The translations under genes and the position numbers were made by a program. The notes beneath the pieces were generated by a model. That model had not been told where the DNA came from. It saw only the letters and a program-made list of their open reading frames with translations, and searched no databases. A DNA stretch of 64,000 bases. It comes from Microbacterium thalli (GTDB lineage Bacteria; Actinomycetota; Actinomycetes; Actinomycetales; Microbacteriaceae). The stretch is taken from contig NZ_JAQZCH010000003.1 of the NCBI RefSeq assembly GCF_028737325.1, positions 1-64,000 on the forward strand, in the 5' to 3' direction. This document shows, one piece after another, positions 33,317 through 43,800 of this stretch. Position 1 is the first letter of the stretch, and each line of letters begins with the position of its first letter.

Positions 33317-34240
33317 TCATCCCTTGAATGCGCCCGACATGAAGCCGCGCACGTAGTGACGTTGAAGGATCAGGAACAGAACGATGCAGGGCAACGCGAG
33401 GACGACGACGCCGGCCTCGGTGACCCCGTAATCGATGACGCCCATCGTCTGGCCGCGCAGGTTCGCCACCGCGAGGGGCAGCGTGATGCGCGACGAGTCG
33501 TTGATGAGGATCAAGGGCGCGATGAAGTCGTTCCACGCGGTGAGGAACGCGAACAGGCCCACGGTGACGAGGCCAGGCTTGACCGCGGGGAGCAGCACGC
33601 GCCACAGGGCCGTCAGGCTGGTGCATCCGTCGACCAGTGCAGCCTCGTCGAGCTCGCGCGGCACCGACTCGAACGAGATGCGCATCATGAACATCGAGAA
33701 CGGCAGCTGGAACATCGTCAGCACGAGCGCGACACCCACGAGCGAGTTCTGCAGCCCGACGGCGTTGAGGATGACGTACAGCGGGATGAGCAGCGTCGCG
33801 TACGGCACCATCAGGATCGCCAGCACCAGCAGGAACAGCAGGTTCTTGCCCGGGAAATGGAAGCGAGCGAACGCGTAGCCGCCGAAGAACGAGGTCAGCA
33901 GCGTGAGGGCCACGGTCAGCAGCGACACGAAGAGCGAGTTGCCGAGGTAGACCCAGATGCCCGACTGGAAGTTCGCCAGGGTCACGTAGTTACCGAACCC
34001 CCACCCGTCGGACTGGCTGGTTCCGGCCTGCGGGCTCACCGAGGCGACACCGGTCCACACGAGCGGGTACAGGAAGATGATCGCCAGCGCGCCGGTGAAC
34101 ACGGTCGACGGGATGCCCCACAGCAGGCGCCCCGTCGGCCGGCGGCGGGCGCGCGGCCGCCCCTTCGGGACGACGATCGTGCGGGTGGTGTCGGGAGCGG
34201 CGGGCGGGACGGAGCCCGCGGGGGCGTCGGTCAGAGCCAT
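33317..34240 (-). CDS. sugar ABC transporter permease (MalG-like)
   Basis: 307-residue inner-membrane permease with six predicted helices. SLFVSLLTVALTLLTSFFGG precedes the coupling region, and the EAA loop is VPRELDEAALVDGCTSLTAL (EAA-x3-G pattern), the contact to the ATPase. AILMVPYATLLIPLYVILNA and FSMFMMRISFESVP are typical of carbohydrate uptake type 1 permeases. It pairs with the MalF-like gene one base upstream. No ATP-binding subunit is encoded in the locus, so a shared MsmK/UgpC-type ATPase is expected elsewhere. Confidence 0.93.
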   Translation of the reverse strand: MALTDAPAGSVPPAAPDTTRTIVVPKGRPRARRRPTGRLLWGIPSTVFTGALAIIFLYPLVWTGVASVSPQAGTSQSDGWGFGNYVTLANFQSGIWVYLGNSLFVSLLTVALTLLTSFFGGYAFARFHFPGKNLLFLLVLAILMVPYATLLIPLYVILNAVGLQNSLVGVALVLTMFQLPFSMFMMRISFESVPRELDEAALVDGCTSLTALWRVLLPAVKPGLVTVGLFAFLTAWNDFIAPLILINDSSRITLPLAVANLRGQTMGVIDYGVTEAGVVVLALPCIVLFLILQRHYVRGFMSGAFKG

Positions 34241-34241
34241 G

Positions 34242-35147
34242 TCAGGCCTCCTCGGGGCGACGGAACGCGCGCAGCTGCACGACGTTGATGACGACCAGGG
34301 CGAGCAGGATGATCACCGACAGGGCCGCGGCGACGCCGAGGCTGTTCTGTCCCTGGAACGCGATGTTGTAGATGAGCTGGACGACGGTCATCGTGCTGTT
34401 GTCCGGGCCGCCCTTGGTCAGGATGTAGAACTGGTCGAATGCCAGCAGCGAGCCGGTGACGCACATGACGGTCGTCAGCGCGAACGTCGGCCGCAGGAGC
34501 GGCACCGTGATGTCACGGAAGATCTGCCACCGCGAGGCCCCGTCGATACGGGCGGCCTCGTAGACGTCTTCGGGGATGCCCTGCAAGCCCACGAGCAGCA
34601 GCAGCATGTAGAAGCCGGCGTAGCGCCAGACGATGAGGAAGACCGTCGACCAGAGGGCGCCGTCGGGTGTGCCCAGGAACGTGATTCCCCACGACTCCAT
34701 CAGCCCCGCGAAGGGGCCCGCGATGGGGGAGTAGAGGACATAGAAGAGGAGGGATGCCGAGGCGAGGCCGAGAGCGCTCGGCAGCAGGAACGCCGTGCGG
34801 AGGAACCCCTTCCACGCCGTGGACTCCTGCACGAGCAGGGCGAGCCCGAGCCCCAGACCGATCAGGAGAACGGTCGTGATCGCGGTGTAGACCAGCGTGA
34901 ACCGCACCGAATCCCAGAAGAGACGGTGGTCGAGCGCCTCGACGAAGTTCGTCGGGAAGTTCGGGCCCATGTTGCCCCGCAGCAGCGGCCAGTCCGAGCC
35001 GGACATCTGCAGCACGAGCACGAGCGGGATGAGGAACAGGGCGATGACGAAGAGCGCGGTCGGGGCGGCGTAGAGCCAGCCCTGGACCGGCCCGCCGAGG
35101 GCGGTGCGCCGGTATCGGGTGCGGCGCGGTGATGTGGTGAGTGCCAC
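34242..35147 (-). CDS. sugar ABC transporter permease (MalF-like)
   Basis: 301-residue inner-membrane permease. GWLYAAPTALFVIALFLIPL is the usual first helix. The EAA loop is IPEDVYEAARIDGASRWQIF, and FDQFYILTKGGPDNSTMTVV is highly characteristic of the CUT1 MalF/UgpA group. It forms a heterodimer with the adjacent MalG-like protein. The start at 35147 follows a large hairpin (35167-35194) in the gap after the binding-protein gene. Confidence 0.93.
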   Translation of the reverse strand: MALTTSPRRTRYRRTALGGPVQGWLYAAPTALFVIALFLIPLVLVLQMSGSDWPLLRGNMGPNFPTNFVEALDHRLFWDSVRFTLVYTAITTVLLIGLGLGLALLVQESTAWKGFLRTAFLLPSALGLASASLLFYVLYSPIAGPFAGLMESWGITFLGTPDGALWSTVFLIVWRYAGFYMLLLLVGLQGIPEDVYEAARIDGASRWQIFRDITVPLLRPTFALTTVMCVTGSLLAFDQFYILTKGGPDNSTMTVVQLIYNIAFQGQNSLGVAAALSVIILLALVVINVVQLRAFRRPEEA

Positions 35148-35166
35148 GTCATTCCTTTCGGAGGGT

Positions 35167-35194
35167 GGGGGCGCCGCCGCGCGGCGACGCCCCC
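35167..35194 (-). terminator. intercistronic hairpin between binding protein and permease genes
   Basis: GGGGGCG and CGCCCCC form a 7-bp outer stem around a self-complementary CGCCGC/GCGGCG core. It lies just after the binding-protein stop (35202) and before the MalF-like start. Such hairpins typically stop or stabilise part of the transcripts so that the binding protein is made in excess over the permeases. The role here is inference. Confidence 0.6.
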
Positions 35195-35201
35195 GGGTGT
35201 G

Positions 35202-36503
35202 TCACTGACCGAGGATCGCGCTGATCTCGTCGTTGTCGGCGTCCACCGTCGACGTTCCTTCGAGCACGGCGTTGCGCACGAGGGTCAGCCACGGGCTGCC
35301 CGGGGCGTTGAACGCCTGCTGGAAGTTCAGCGCCACCGGCGTCTGGCCCTCGGCGGCGACCTGGTTGATGGTCACCTGGCGGGGGTCCTCCGACGCGTAG
35401 CTGTTCTCGGCGAGGTCGCCGCGCGAGACGGCGTTGCCGTCCTTCGCGAGCACCTCGACCTGCGCCTCCTCGGACATCATCCACGAGAGGAAGTTCCACG
35501 CCTGCGCGGACTGCTTCGAGTCCTTCGAGATGCCCACGCCGTCGCCACCGACGAACGTCGAAGCGCCGCCGTCGACACCGGGGATACCGGCGACCCCGGC
35601 CTCGAAGTCGAGGCCCGACAGCAGCGTGGCCGGGAACGGCATGACGCCGACGTTGCCCTCCTGGAAGCCCGCGACCCACGTCGCGCCGGTCTCGTCGGCC
35701 GAGCCGGGAGCGACAGCGCCGGCATCCTCGAGGCCCTTCCAGGTCTTGTAGATTTCCTGCGCGGCGTCGCCGGCGAGGAGCGACTCGGTGCCGTCTTCGC
35801 TCAGAACCTCTTCGCCCGAGGCCCAGACCGACGGGAACCACGTGAACACGAGGCAGCCGCCGCAGTTGAGGCCCGTCGAGGTGCCCGAGACGCCGGGCTT
35901 GCCGAGGTCCTGCACCGCCTGAGCCGCGTCGGCGAACTCCGACAGCGTCGCGGGAGCCTTCTCGGGGTCGAGCCCGGCCTCGGCGAAGAGCTCCTTGTTC
36001 CACATGAGCATCGACAGGTCGAGCACGAACGGCAGCACGTGCTCCTGGCCATCCACTGTTCCGGCCGAGAGGTGGCCCTGGTTGATGTCGTCCTTGTAGT
36101 CGAGGCCGTCGATCTGCGCCGTGATGTCCTGGAAGAGACCCTGCTCGACCCAGTTCGGCACGTAGACGATGTCGGCCGCGAACAGGTCGGGCAGGCCGCC
36201 CGAGCCGGCGGCGGCACCGACCTTGGCGACGTAGTCGTCGTTGGGGACGACGGTGAGTTCGACCTGGTTCTCGTGGCTGGCGTTGTACGCCTCGACGAGC
36301 AGCTTGGCCTGACGCTCGAGCGGTGCACGCGTCCAGAGCGTCAGCGTGGTGCCGTCATCGGTTCCCTCGGCGGGGATGTCGGCCGGTGCGGCGGTGTTGC
36401 CGCCACCGTTGCTCGAACACGCGGCGAGGCCGCCGACGAGGACGCCGGCGACGAGCGCGGCGGTCGCGGCCCGGAACGCCGGGCGGCGCCGGAATGGGGT
36501 CAT
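35202..36503 (-). CDS. sugar ABC transporter substrate-binding lipoprotein
   Basis: 433-residue extracellular solute-binding protein (family 1). The signal peptide of about 28 residues ends in the lipobox LAAC with Cys29, followed by a Ser/Gly/Asn linker, so it is anchored to the outer leaflet as a lipoprotein. The mature domain has TTLTLWTRAPLERQAKLLVE, DDYVAKVGAAAGSGGLPDLF and GGDGVGISKDSKQSAQAWNF, the standard CUT1 binding-protein blocks. ATG 36503 follows AGGAGAC. It is the first gene of the operon SBP-MalF-MalG-GH127, divergent from lacI. The ligand is probably an arabino-oligosaccharide, judged only from the neighbouring hydrolases. Confidence 0.92.
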   Translation of the reverse strand: MTPFRRRPAFRAATAALVAGVLVGGLAACSSNGGGNTAAPADIPAEGTDDGTTLTLWTRAPLERQAKLLVEAYNASHENQVELTVVPNDDYVAKVGAAAGSGGLPDLFAADIVYVPNWVEQGLFQDITAQIDGLDYKDDINQGHLSAGTVDGQEHVLPFVLDLSMLMWNKELFAEAGLDPEKAPATLSEFADAAQAVQDLGKPGVSGTSTGLNCGGCLVFTWFPSVWASGEEVLSEDGTESLLAGDAAQEIYKTWKGLEDAGAVAPGSADETGATWVAGFQEGNVGVMPFPATLLSGLDFEAGVAGIPGVDGGASTFVGGDGVGISKDSKQSAQAWNFLSWMMSEEAQVEVLAKDGNAVSRGDLAENSYASEDPRQVTINQVAAEGQTPVALNFQQAFNAPGSPWLTLVRNAVLEGTSTVDADNDEISAILGQ

Positions 36504-36571
36504 TGCAGTCTCCTCTTGCTCTTCATTGAGCGGCTGCGCCGTTCGGGCGGGCGCCGCCGGTGGGCGGGATA

Positions 36572-36596
36572 CCGAAAGAACCGAAATCCCTTTCGG
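36572..36596. promoter_or_regulatory. candidate LacI operator in front of the ABC operon
   Basis: A perfect dyad CCGAAA-tccc-TTTCGG (36581-36596) is preceded by a third CCGAAA copy (36572-36577). It lies 69 bases upstream of the binding-protein ATG, on the divergent side before lacI (36644). The same half-site recurs in front of the giant glycosidase. LacI-family members bind 16-20-bp dyads of this kind. Confidence 0.6.
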
Positions 36597-36643
36597 GAAG
36601 GTAACGTGTGTGTAGGTCGTCGTCAAGACGTCCCTGGGTAACG

Positions 36644-37684
36644 ATGAAGAAACGGATCAGGATGCCCCCGACCGACCCGGCCCGCGCCGCCACCCTCAGC
36701 GACGTCGCTCAGCGCGCGGGGGTGTCGATCGCCACGGCATCCAAAGCGCTGAACGGGCGGGGCGATGTCGCCCCCGGTACGCGCCGGCGCGTGATGGCCG
36801 CCGCGGAGGAGCTCACCTTCACGCCCAACGCGATGGCCCGGGGTCTGCTGGCGGGGCGGACCGGTACCGTCGGGCTGCTCACGAGCGACCTCGAAGGCCG
36901 ATTCGTGCTGCCGATCCTCATGGGCGCCGAGGACGCGTTCGGTGCGGGGCAGGTCAACGTCTTCCTGTGCGACGCCCGCGGCGACGCCATCCGCGAGCAG
37001 CATCATCTGCGCGCGCTGCTCAGCCGTCGCGTCGACGGCATCATCGTCGTGGGGCGCCAGACCGACCCGCGTCCCTCGCTCGGCCAAGAGCTGCCGGTGC
37101 CGGTCGTCTACGCGTACTCGCCATCGGACGACCCGCGCGACGTGTCGCTCACGCCCGACAACCAAGCGGGCGGGCGCCTCGCGATCGAGCACCTGCTCGC
37201 GTGCGGGCGCACCCGCATCGCCCACATCTCCGGCGACCCGACGTATGCCGCCGCCCAAGACCGCGTCGCCGGTGCGCGGGCCGCGCTCGCCGACGCCGGC
37301 CTCGACTTCGTCGGCGAGCCGCTCTTCGCGGCGTGGACCGAGCACTGGGGCCGGGACGCCGCAGCGATGCTGCTCGAGCGGCATCCCGACATCGACGCGG
37401 TCTTCTGCGGATCCGATCAGATCGCTCGCGGTGTGCTCGACACCGCGCGAGACTTCGGCCGAGACGTGCCGGGCGACCTCGCCGTGATCGGCTACGACAA
37501 CTGGGAGATCGTCGCTGCCAACGCGCGGCCGCCCCTCACGAGCATCGACGCCAACCTGCAGCAGCTCGGGCGGCAAGCGGCGCAACGCCTGTTCGAGGCC
37601 ATCGACGGTGTGGCGACGGATTCGGGCACGCGCCAGCTGCCGGTGCGGCTCGTGATCCGCGGGTCGACGATCGCCCACCGCTGA
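36644..37684 (+). CDS. LacI family transcriptional regulator
   Basis: 346-residue regulator. The helix-turn-helix is ATLSDVAQRAGVSIATASKA followed by LNGRGDVAPGTRRRV (hinge-type LacI motif), and then the periplasmic-binding-like sensor domain with TVGLLTSDLEGRFVLPILMG, ARGDAIREQHHLRALLSRRV, VDGIIVVGRQTD and DIDAVFCGSDQIARGVLDTA. It probably represses the divergent ABC/GH127 operon and the enzymes downstream until a sugar ligand binds. ATG 36644 is chosen because the family sequence begins shortly after; an ATG at 36662 is also possible. It acts as a cytosolic dimer. Confidence 0.92.
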   Translation: MKKRIRMPPTDPARAATLSDVAQRAGVSIATASKALNGRGDVAPGTRRRVMAAAEELTFTPNAMARGLLAGRTGTVGLLTSDLEGRFVLPILMGAEDAFGAGQVNVFLCDARGDAIREQHHLRALLSRRVDGIIVVGRQTDPRPSLGQELPVPVVYAYSPSDDPRDVSLTPDNQAGGRLAIEHLLACGRTRIAHISGDPTYAAAQDRVAGARAALADAGLDFVGEPLFAAWTEHWGRDAAAMLLERHPDIDAVFCGSDQIARGVLDTARDFGRDVPGDLAVIGYDNWEIVAANARPPLTSIDANLQQLGRQAAQRLFEAIDGVATDSGTRQLPVRLVIRGSTIAHR

Positions 37685-37702
37685 CCTTCACGATGGCCGG
37701 TG

Positions 37703-37731
37703 TTTTCGGAGCGCAGCGAAAAGACCGAAAA
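37703..37731 (+). promoter_or_regulatory. second candidate LacI operator, upstream of the giant glycosidase
   Basis: TTTTCGG (37703-37709) and CCGAAAA (37725-37731) form an inverted repeat, with an intervening CGAAAA (37717-37722) giving a nested, tighter dyad TTTTCG-N8-CGAAAA. The half-site is the same as in the 36572-36596 operator. It lies 19 bases after lacI and about 90 before the next start codon. Confidence 0.55.
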
Positions 37732-37818
37732 GGATTGCGGGAACGGATCCGTCCTCGGTAGCGTCCTGGCACGCACGCGTCGCTCATCGGTGAGCGGCGC
37801 CGAGAGGAATCAATCACC

Positions 37819-40800
37819 GTGGACTGCACTCCGACGACCTCCGGTCGGCTCGGGCGAACCGCGATCGCTACCGCAGCGGTCACCGCTGTGCTCGCGACGA
37901 CCTTCGCGGTCGCGCCCGCCTACGCCGCCAACACAGACATCGGCTATCCGACCTTCACGGGCAGCCCCAACCCCGTGCCGGAGACGGGGGTGACATACAC
38001 CCCCGGCAACCAGCTCATGCGGATCTTCGACGCCGACGTCGCTGCGGGCGCGGGGAGCAACGCCCAGAACGACTTCTGGATGGACGAGATGCTCGCCCGC
38101 ACCGGTACGGCCGGCAGCTTCGGCGACAACAACCAGTGGCTCTTCACGCGCGGCCGCGCGGCGTTCATGAAGGAACACAACCCCGCGATCCTCGGCTTCG
38201 CCGGGCAGCTGGCGTACTGGGAAGCGATCGACGGCCGGAGCGCCTACACGATCACGGCTCGCGTGGGGGGCGCCGACATCGCCCTCACCGAGGACACGAC
38301 CAAGCGCAAGCAGACCCCGAGCTACTGGCAGAGCGTGCACACCGACGCGGGCACCGGCATCGAGGTCGTGCAGACGAAGTTCATCACCGACGCGAACGTG
38401 CTCGTGACGAACCTCGACGTGCGCGCCACAGGCGGCGCCGTCGACGTCGAGCTCATCGTGACGTCGCCCTACGCCACCACGGCCGAGGGCGACGAGCTCG
38501 TCGGTCATGTCCAGGCACTGAACGACCTGACGAAACTCTCGCCGCGCCTGTCGGGAGACCAGTTCGCCCCCGCCGGCGAGACTCTCGTGCGCACCCTCGC
38601 CGTGCCCGCGGGCGGAACAGCATCGACGAAGGTGCAGCTCGGCCTCGTGACCGACGAGATCACCGACTCGCGCACCGACTACGACGCCATCCGCGAGGCG
38701 ACATCGGCCGCGGCGTACACCGCTCACGTGACGCTCTACAACCGGTGGTGGGCCGAGAACGTGCCCTACCTCGACACCCCCGAGGACAACATCGACAAGA
38801 CGCTCTACTACCGCTGGTGGCTGATGCGTTACAACTTCCTCGACGCCGACATGCCGGGCAACACCTACCAGTTCCCGACCTCGATGGAGGGCGTGCTCGG
38901 CTACAACAACGCGATCGTGCTCACCACGGGCATGTTCATCGACGACCTGAAGTACTTCCGCGACCCGATCTATTCGTACGGTCCGTGGGTCTCGGCGGGA
39001 GAGACGAGCAAGAGCTACAAGTTCGTCGACAACCCCGGCGACCCGGCGAACTGGTCCAACAGCTACACGCAGTACATCTCCGAGGCGGCCTGGCGCGCCT
39101 ACGAGCTGCACGGCGGTCCGACCCCCATCGCGCAGAACCTCGCCGAGTACGCCGAGTACGACGTCAAGGGACTCGTCGACGCCTACGACCACAACGGCAA
39201 CGGCCTCATCGAGTACGACTGGGGCGCGATGACCGGCAACGACGCGGATGCGGTGTCGTTCCACTGGAAGGGCGGGTTCCAGGACCGCGCCGAGAACGCC
39301 TACCTGTACTCCAACGCGCTCGCCGCGGCGGAGGCCTACCGCGTCGCGGGCGACACCGCCAAGGCCGACGAGATGGACGCCTTCGCGCAGAACATCAAGA
39401 CCCAGGTCATGGACGTGCTGTGGAACCCCGACCGCAAGCTCCTCGAGCACGCGATGGCGAACAACGGCGAGCACGTGCCCTGGAAGGAGATCAACAACTA
39501 CTACCCCTTCACCGTCGGGCTCGTGCCCAAACCCGGTGACGCCGACTACGACGACGACTACGTCGAGGCGCTCCGGCTGTTCGCCGACGACAAGGAGTAC
39601 CCGATCTTCCCGTTCTTCACCGCCAACCAGGCGGACCAGGCCGCGTACAACGCGACCGGCGGGCAGGGCAGCAACAACTTCTCGGTGATCAACTCGACGG
39701 TGACGTTCCGGATGCTCTCCACCGTGCTGCGCGAGTACCCCACCGACGCCATCAACGCCGATTGGTACAAGAAGCTCCTCTACTGGAACGCCTGGGCCCA
39801 CTACCAGAACGGCGGCGACAACCGACTGCCCGACCAGAACGAGTTCTGGGCGAACGGATCGGCCGACCCGCAGAAGATCGACTACCGCTCGTGGATCCAC
39901 CACACCATCCTCGGCGCGACGAACTTCACGATGATCGAGGATGCGATGGGCGTGCGCACCCGCAGCGACGCCAAGATCGAGCTCGACCCGATCGCGATCG
40001 GCTGGGATCACTTCACGGCCAACAACATCCGCTACCGCGACCGCGACCTCACCGTCACGTGGGACCAGCCGGGCGGCGAGCGTCACTACGGCGACGACGT
40101 CCCCGAGGGCTACTCCGTCTTCCTCGACGGCGAGCTCGCATTCACCGTCGACGACCTCGCGCACGTCGTGTACGACCCCGCCACCGGCGACGTCGAGGTC
40201 CTCGAGGGCGACGCCGAGGTCGTGACGGCCACGGCATCCGCCATCCAGACGCCGCAGGAGGTTCGATTCGCCGACGACGCGCGTATCGTCGACCTGTTCG
40301 CCAAGGCCGGGGCCGACATCCGCACCGCCAGCACGGGCAGCGCGAACCTCGCCGAGTCGGCGACCGCGACCTTCTCGGCTCCCGGGCGCGAGCCCGCGGG
40401 CGCCGTCAACGGCACGACGATCAACGAGCCCTTCTGGGGCACGGCCGGTTCGCCCAACGACACGGACGCGCTGACCGTCGAGCTCGGCGGAGAGCAGACC
40501 TTCGACGACGCGCGCGTGTACTTCTACGACAGCTCGTCGTCGGCGACGGCGGCAGGCTACGCCGAGCCGTCGGTCTACACGCTCGAGGTGCGGCGCAACG
40601 GTCAATGGACGCCGATCCCGCAGCAGGCGCGCATGCCCGCCTACCCGCGCGCCAACTACAACCACGTGCAGTTCCCCGAGGTCACCGGCGACGCCGTGCG
40701 GCTGACGGTCACCCACGCGGCCGGAGCCAAGACGGGTGTCAAGGAGCTGCAGGTGTTCCGCACCGGTCTCGCGGCGCCGGAGTCGACGAACCAGGCGCCC

Positions 40801-43800
40801 CTCGTGACGGCGTGGGAGAACCGACAAGCGTCGGTCGGCGGAGCCGCCGCGCTCGTCGGCTCGGTCAAGGACGACGGACTGCCCAGCGGCGAGCTGAGCT
40901 CGCAGTGGACGGTGCAGAGCGCGCCCGAAGGCGCCACGGTGCTGTTCGACGACGCCTCCTCGGCCTCGACGACGGCCCGGTTCTCGGATGAAGGCGAATA
41001 CGTGCTGCGCCTGACCGCCACCGACGGCGAGAAGACGTCGCAGGCCGATGTCACCGTGCAGGGCGAGCCGGCCACGGCCGGAGCCAACGTCGCCCCCGAC
41101 GCGGTGCCGACGGCCGAGTACACCGCGTCGTGGAACAACGTGCGCGCGGTCAACGACGGCAAGGTGCTGTTCTCGGGCGGCAGCCAGAGCGACATCTGGG
41201 GCACCTGGTCGGGCAACCACCCGGCGACCCGCTGGCTGCAGTACGAATGGGCGTCGCCCCAGCGCATCGCCGGTGCCGAGATCAGCTTCTGGAGCGACCA
41301 GGCCGACCCGGCCTCGACGAGCGGCGTGAACGTTCCGAAGGGCTGGAAGGCGCAGTACTGGACGGGTTCGGCGTGGGCGGATGTGACCGGTGCCTCGGAG
41401 TACGGCATCGCCCGCACCTCTGCGAACACCGTCACCTTCGACGCCGTGACCACGACGCGCCTGCGGGTCGTGCTCGAGGCAGCCGGCACCGGCTCGGCGC
41501 GCGCAGCCGTGGCCGTCAGCGAGCTGGAGGTCTACGCCGACGCTCCGACGGCGATCGAGCCGATCGACGTCCGGACGGCCGTGGGCACCCTCCCGCAGCT
41601 GCCGGCGACGGTGGACGCGACGTACTCCGACGGCAGCCACGCCGACCTCCCGGTCTCGTGGGCTCCCGTCTCCGAGGAGCAGGTCGCGGGCGAGGGCAGC
41701 TTCCCGCTCTCGGGCATCGTTCCCGGGTCGCCGCTGCCGGCGAAGGCGACGGTCTGGGTGCGTGCCACCGCCCCCGGCCAGATCAACCAGGTCGACACGG
41801 TCACGACGCGCACCCTCGTGGGGGTGGCGCCGGTGCTGCCGAAGACCGTCGGCGTGCTGTTCAACGACGGCTCGCGGCAGGACCTCCCGGTGAACTGGGA
41901 CGCGGTCGAGCCCGCTTCGTACGCTCAGGCCGGCGACTTCACCGTCGCCGGGACGGTGCAGAGCGATCTGCCGGGCACGAAGGCCGCATCGGCTGCCGTG
42001 ACCGTCGGGGGCGGTGGAGACGACACCACGGCGCCGACCGTCACCTTCGAGGTCTCGCCCGCCGCGCCGGACTCGGGCTGGCACACGCAGGCGGTGACCG
42101 TGGCCGTCGCCGCGACCGACGACCAGGACTCCGCCCCCCGCACCGAGGTGCGCGTGGGCGAAGGTGCCTGGGCGGCATACACCGCGGCGGTCTCGGTCGA
42201 GGCCGACGGCAGCCACGTCGTGCAGGCGCGGTCGACGGATGCCGCCGGCAACCAGTCGGCGGTCGCTGAGCAGCCCGTGCGCATCGACACCACCGCCCCG
42301 GTCGTGGAGGTCACCGCCGACGCCGTCTCACGGACGGTGAAGGCGACGGCCACGGATGCCGCATCCGGGGTCGACTCGGTCGAGTACCGGCTGAACGACG
42401 ACCAGGCGTGGACGCCGCTGACGGGCAGTGTGCTCGTCGGTCTCGACGAGACGCGGGTCGCGGTGCGGGCAACCGACACCGCGGGCAACGTCTCTGAGGT
42501 CGTGGAGCGCACGGTTCCCCGGGCCGATGGCGAGCAGCGCCGCAACGTGGCGCTGCTGGCGACGCCGACCGCGTCGGGGACGGCAGGCTGGAACACGGTC
42601 GACGGTCTGAACGACAACGTCCAGCCGACCTCATCGGGCGATGTCACCCCCAACGACAACGCCAACGTATGGGGTGTGTGGCCCGAGGTCTCACCGCAGT
42701 GGGTGCAGTACGAGTGGACCGAACCGGTGCGCATCAACTCGCTCGGGGCCTACTTCGTCTCGAACCTCGACGCACAGGGGCTCGGCATCGACGTGCCGAA
42801 GGCCTGGGCGGCGGAGTACTGGGACGCGGATGCCGAAGCCTGGGCTCCCGTCGAGGCGACCGGTGACTACGGTGTCGCGAAGGACGCCTACAACACGGTC
42901 GACTTCGCGCCGGTCGAGACGACGCGTCTGCGCCTGAACCTCACCCCGGTCGGGACGGAGTCGGGCAAGGGCAGCGTCGGCATCAAGGAATGGCAGGTCT
43001 GGGAGCAGCCCGAGGTGGTCGTCCCCGACACGCAGGCCCCCGTGGTCACGGACGCCGTGTCGCCGGCGGCGCCGGCAAGCGGTTGGCACACCGGCACAGT
43101 GAGCGTCAGCGCGACGGCGATCGACGATCGCGACGACACGCCGGCGATCGAGGTCCGCGTCGGCGACGGGGCCTGGGCGACGTACACGGCGCCCGTCGAG
43201 GTCGCTGCGGACGGAACGACGACCGTGTGGTTCCGTGCCACGGATGCCGCAGGCAACACCTCCGAGCCCGGCTCGGTCGAGGTCAAGCGCGACGCGGCGG
43301 CGCCCGAGGCGAGTGTCGGTTGGAACGCCGCGTCCCGCACCATCACCCCCACCGGGGCGGACGCCCTTTCGGGAGTGGCGCTCGTCGAGTACCGGTTCGG
43401 GGAGGGCGCGTGGTTGACGGCGACGGGCGGGGCGATCCCCGCCGGTGACGCCGCAACGACCGCTCAGGTGCGGGTGACGGATGTCGCCGGCAACGTCTCC
43501 GCCGTCGCCGAGGCGGCGGTGCCGGCCAAGGCGACCGGCGGCACCGACCCGGGGACGGACCCCGGAACGGGTCCGGGCACCGACCCCGGAACGGGACCGG
43601 GCACCGACCCCGGAACGGGGCCGGGCACCGACCCCGGAACGGGACCGGGCACCGCCCCGGGCGGCGAGCCGAGCGGTTCGCTGACGGGCGACGAAGTGCT
43701 GCGCCTCGGCGTCTCGCAGGTCGCCCCCGGCGGGCAGCTGCCGGTGAGCGTCTCGGGCGCCACGCCGGGCACGGTGTTCGCGGTGGAGTTCCGGTCGACC

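Noticed and set aside
37810..42216. 1,468-codon open frame on the minus strand inside the giant glycosidase
   Set aside because: It is the antisense shadow of a G/C-rich gene; the composition is repetitive Arg/Val/Gly/Asp with no motif, while the plus strand has signal peptide, domains and anchor.
43541..43660. short tandem repeats as a possible CRISPR array
   Set aside because: Units are contiguous 24-bp coding repeats without spacers, within an in-frame linker.
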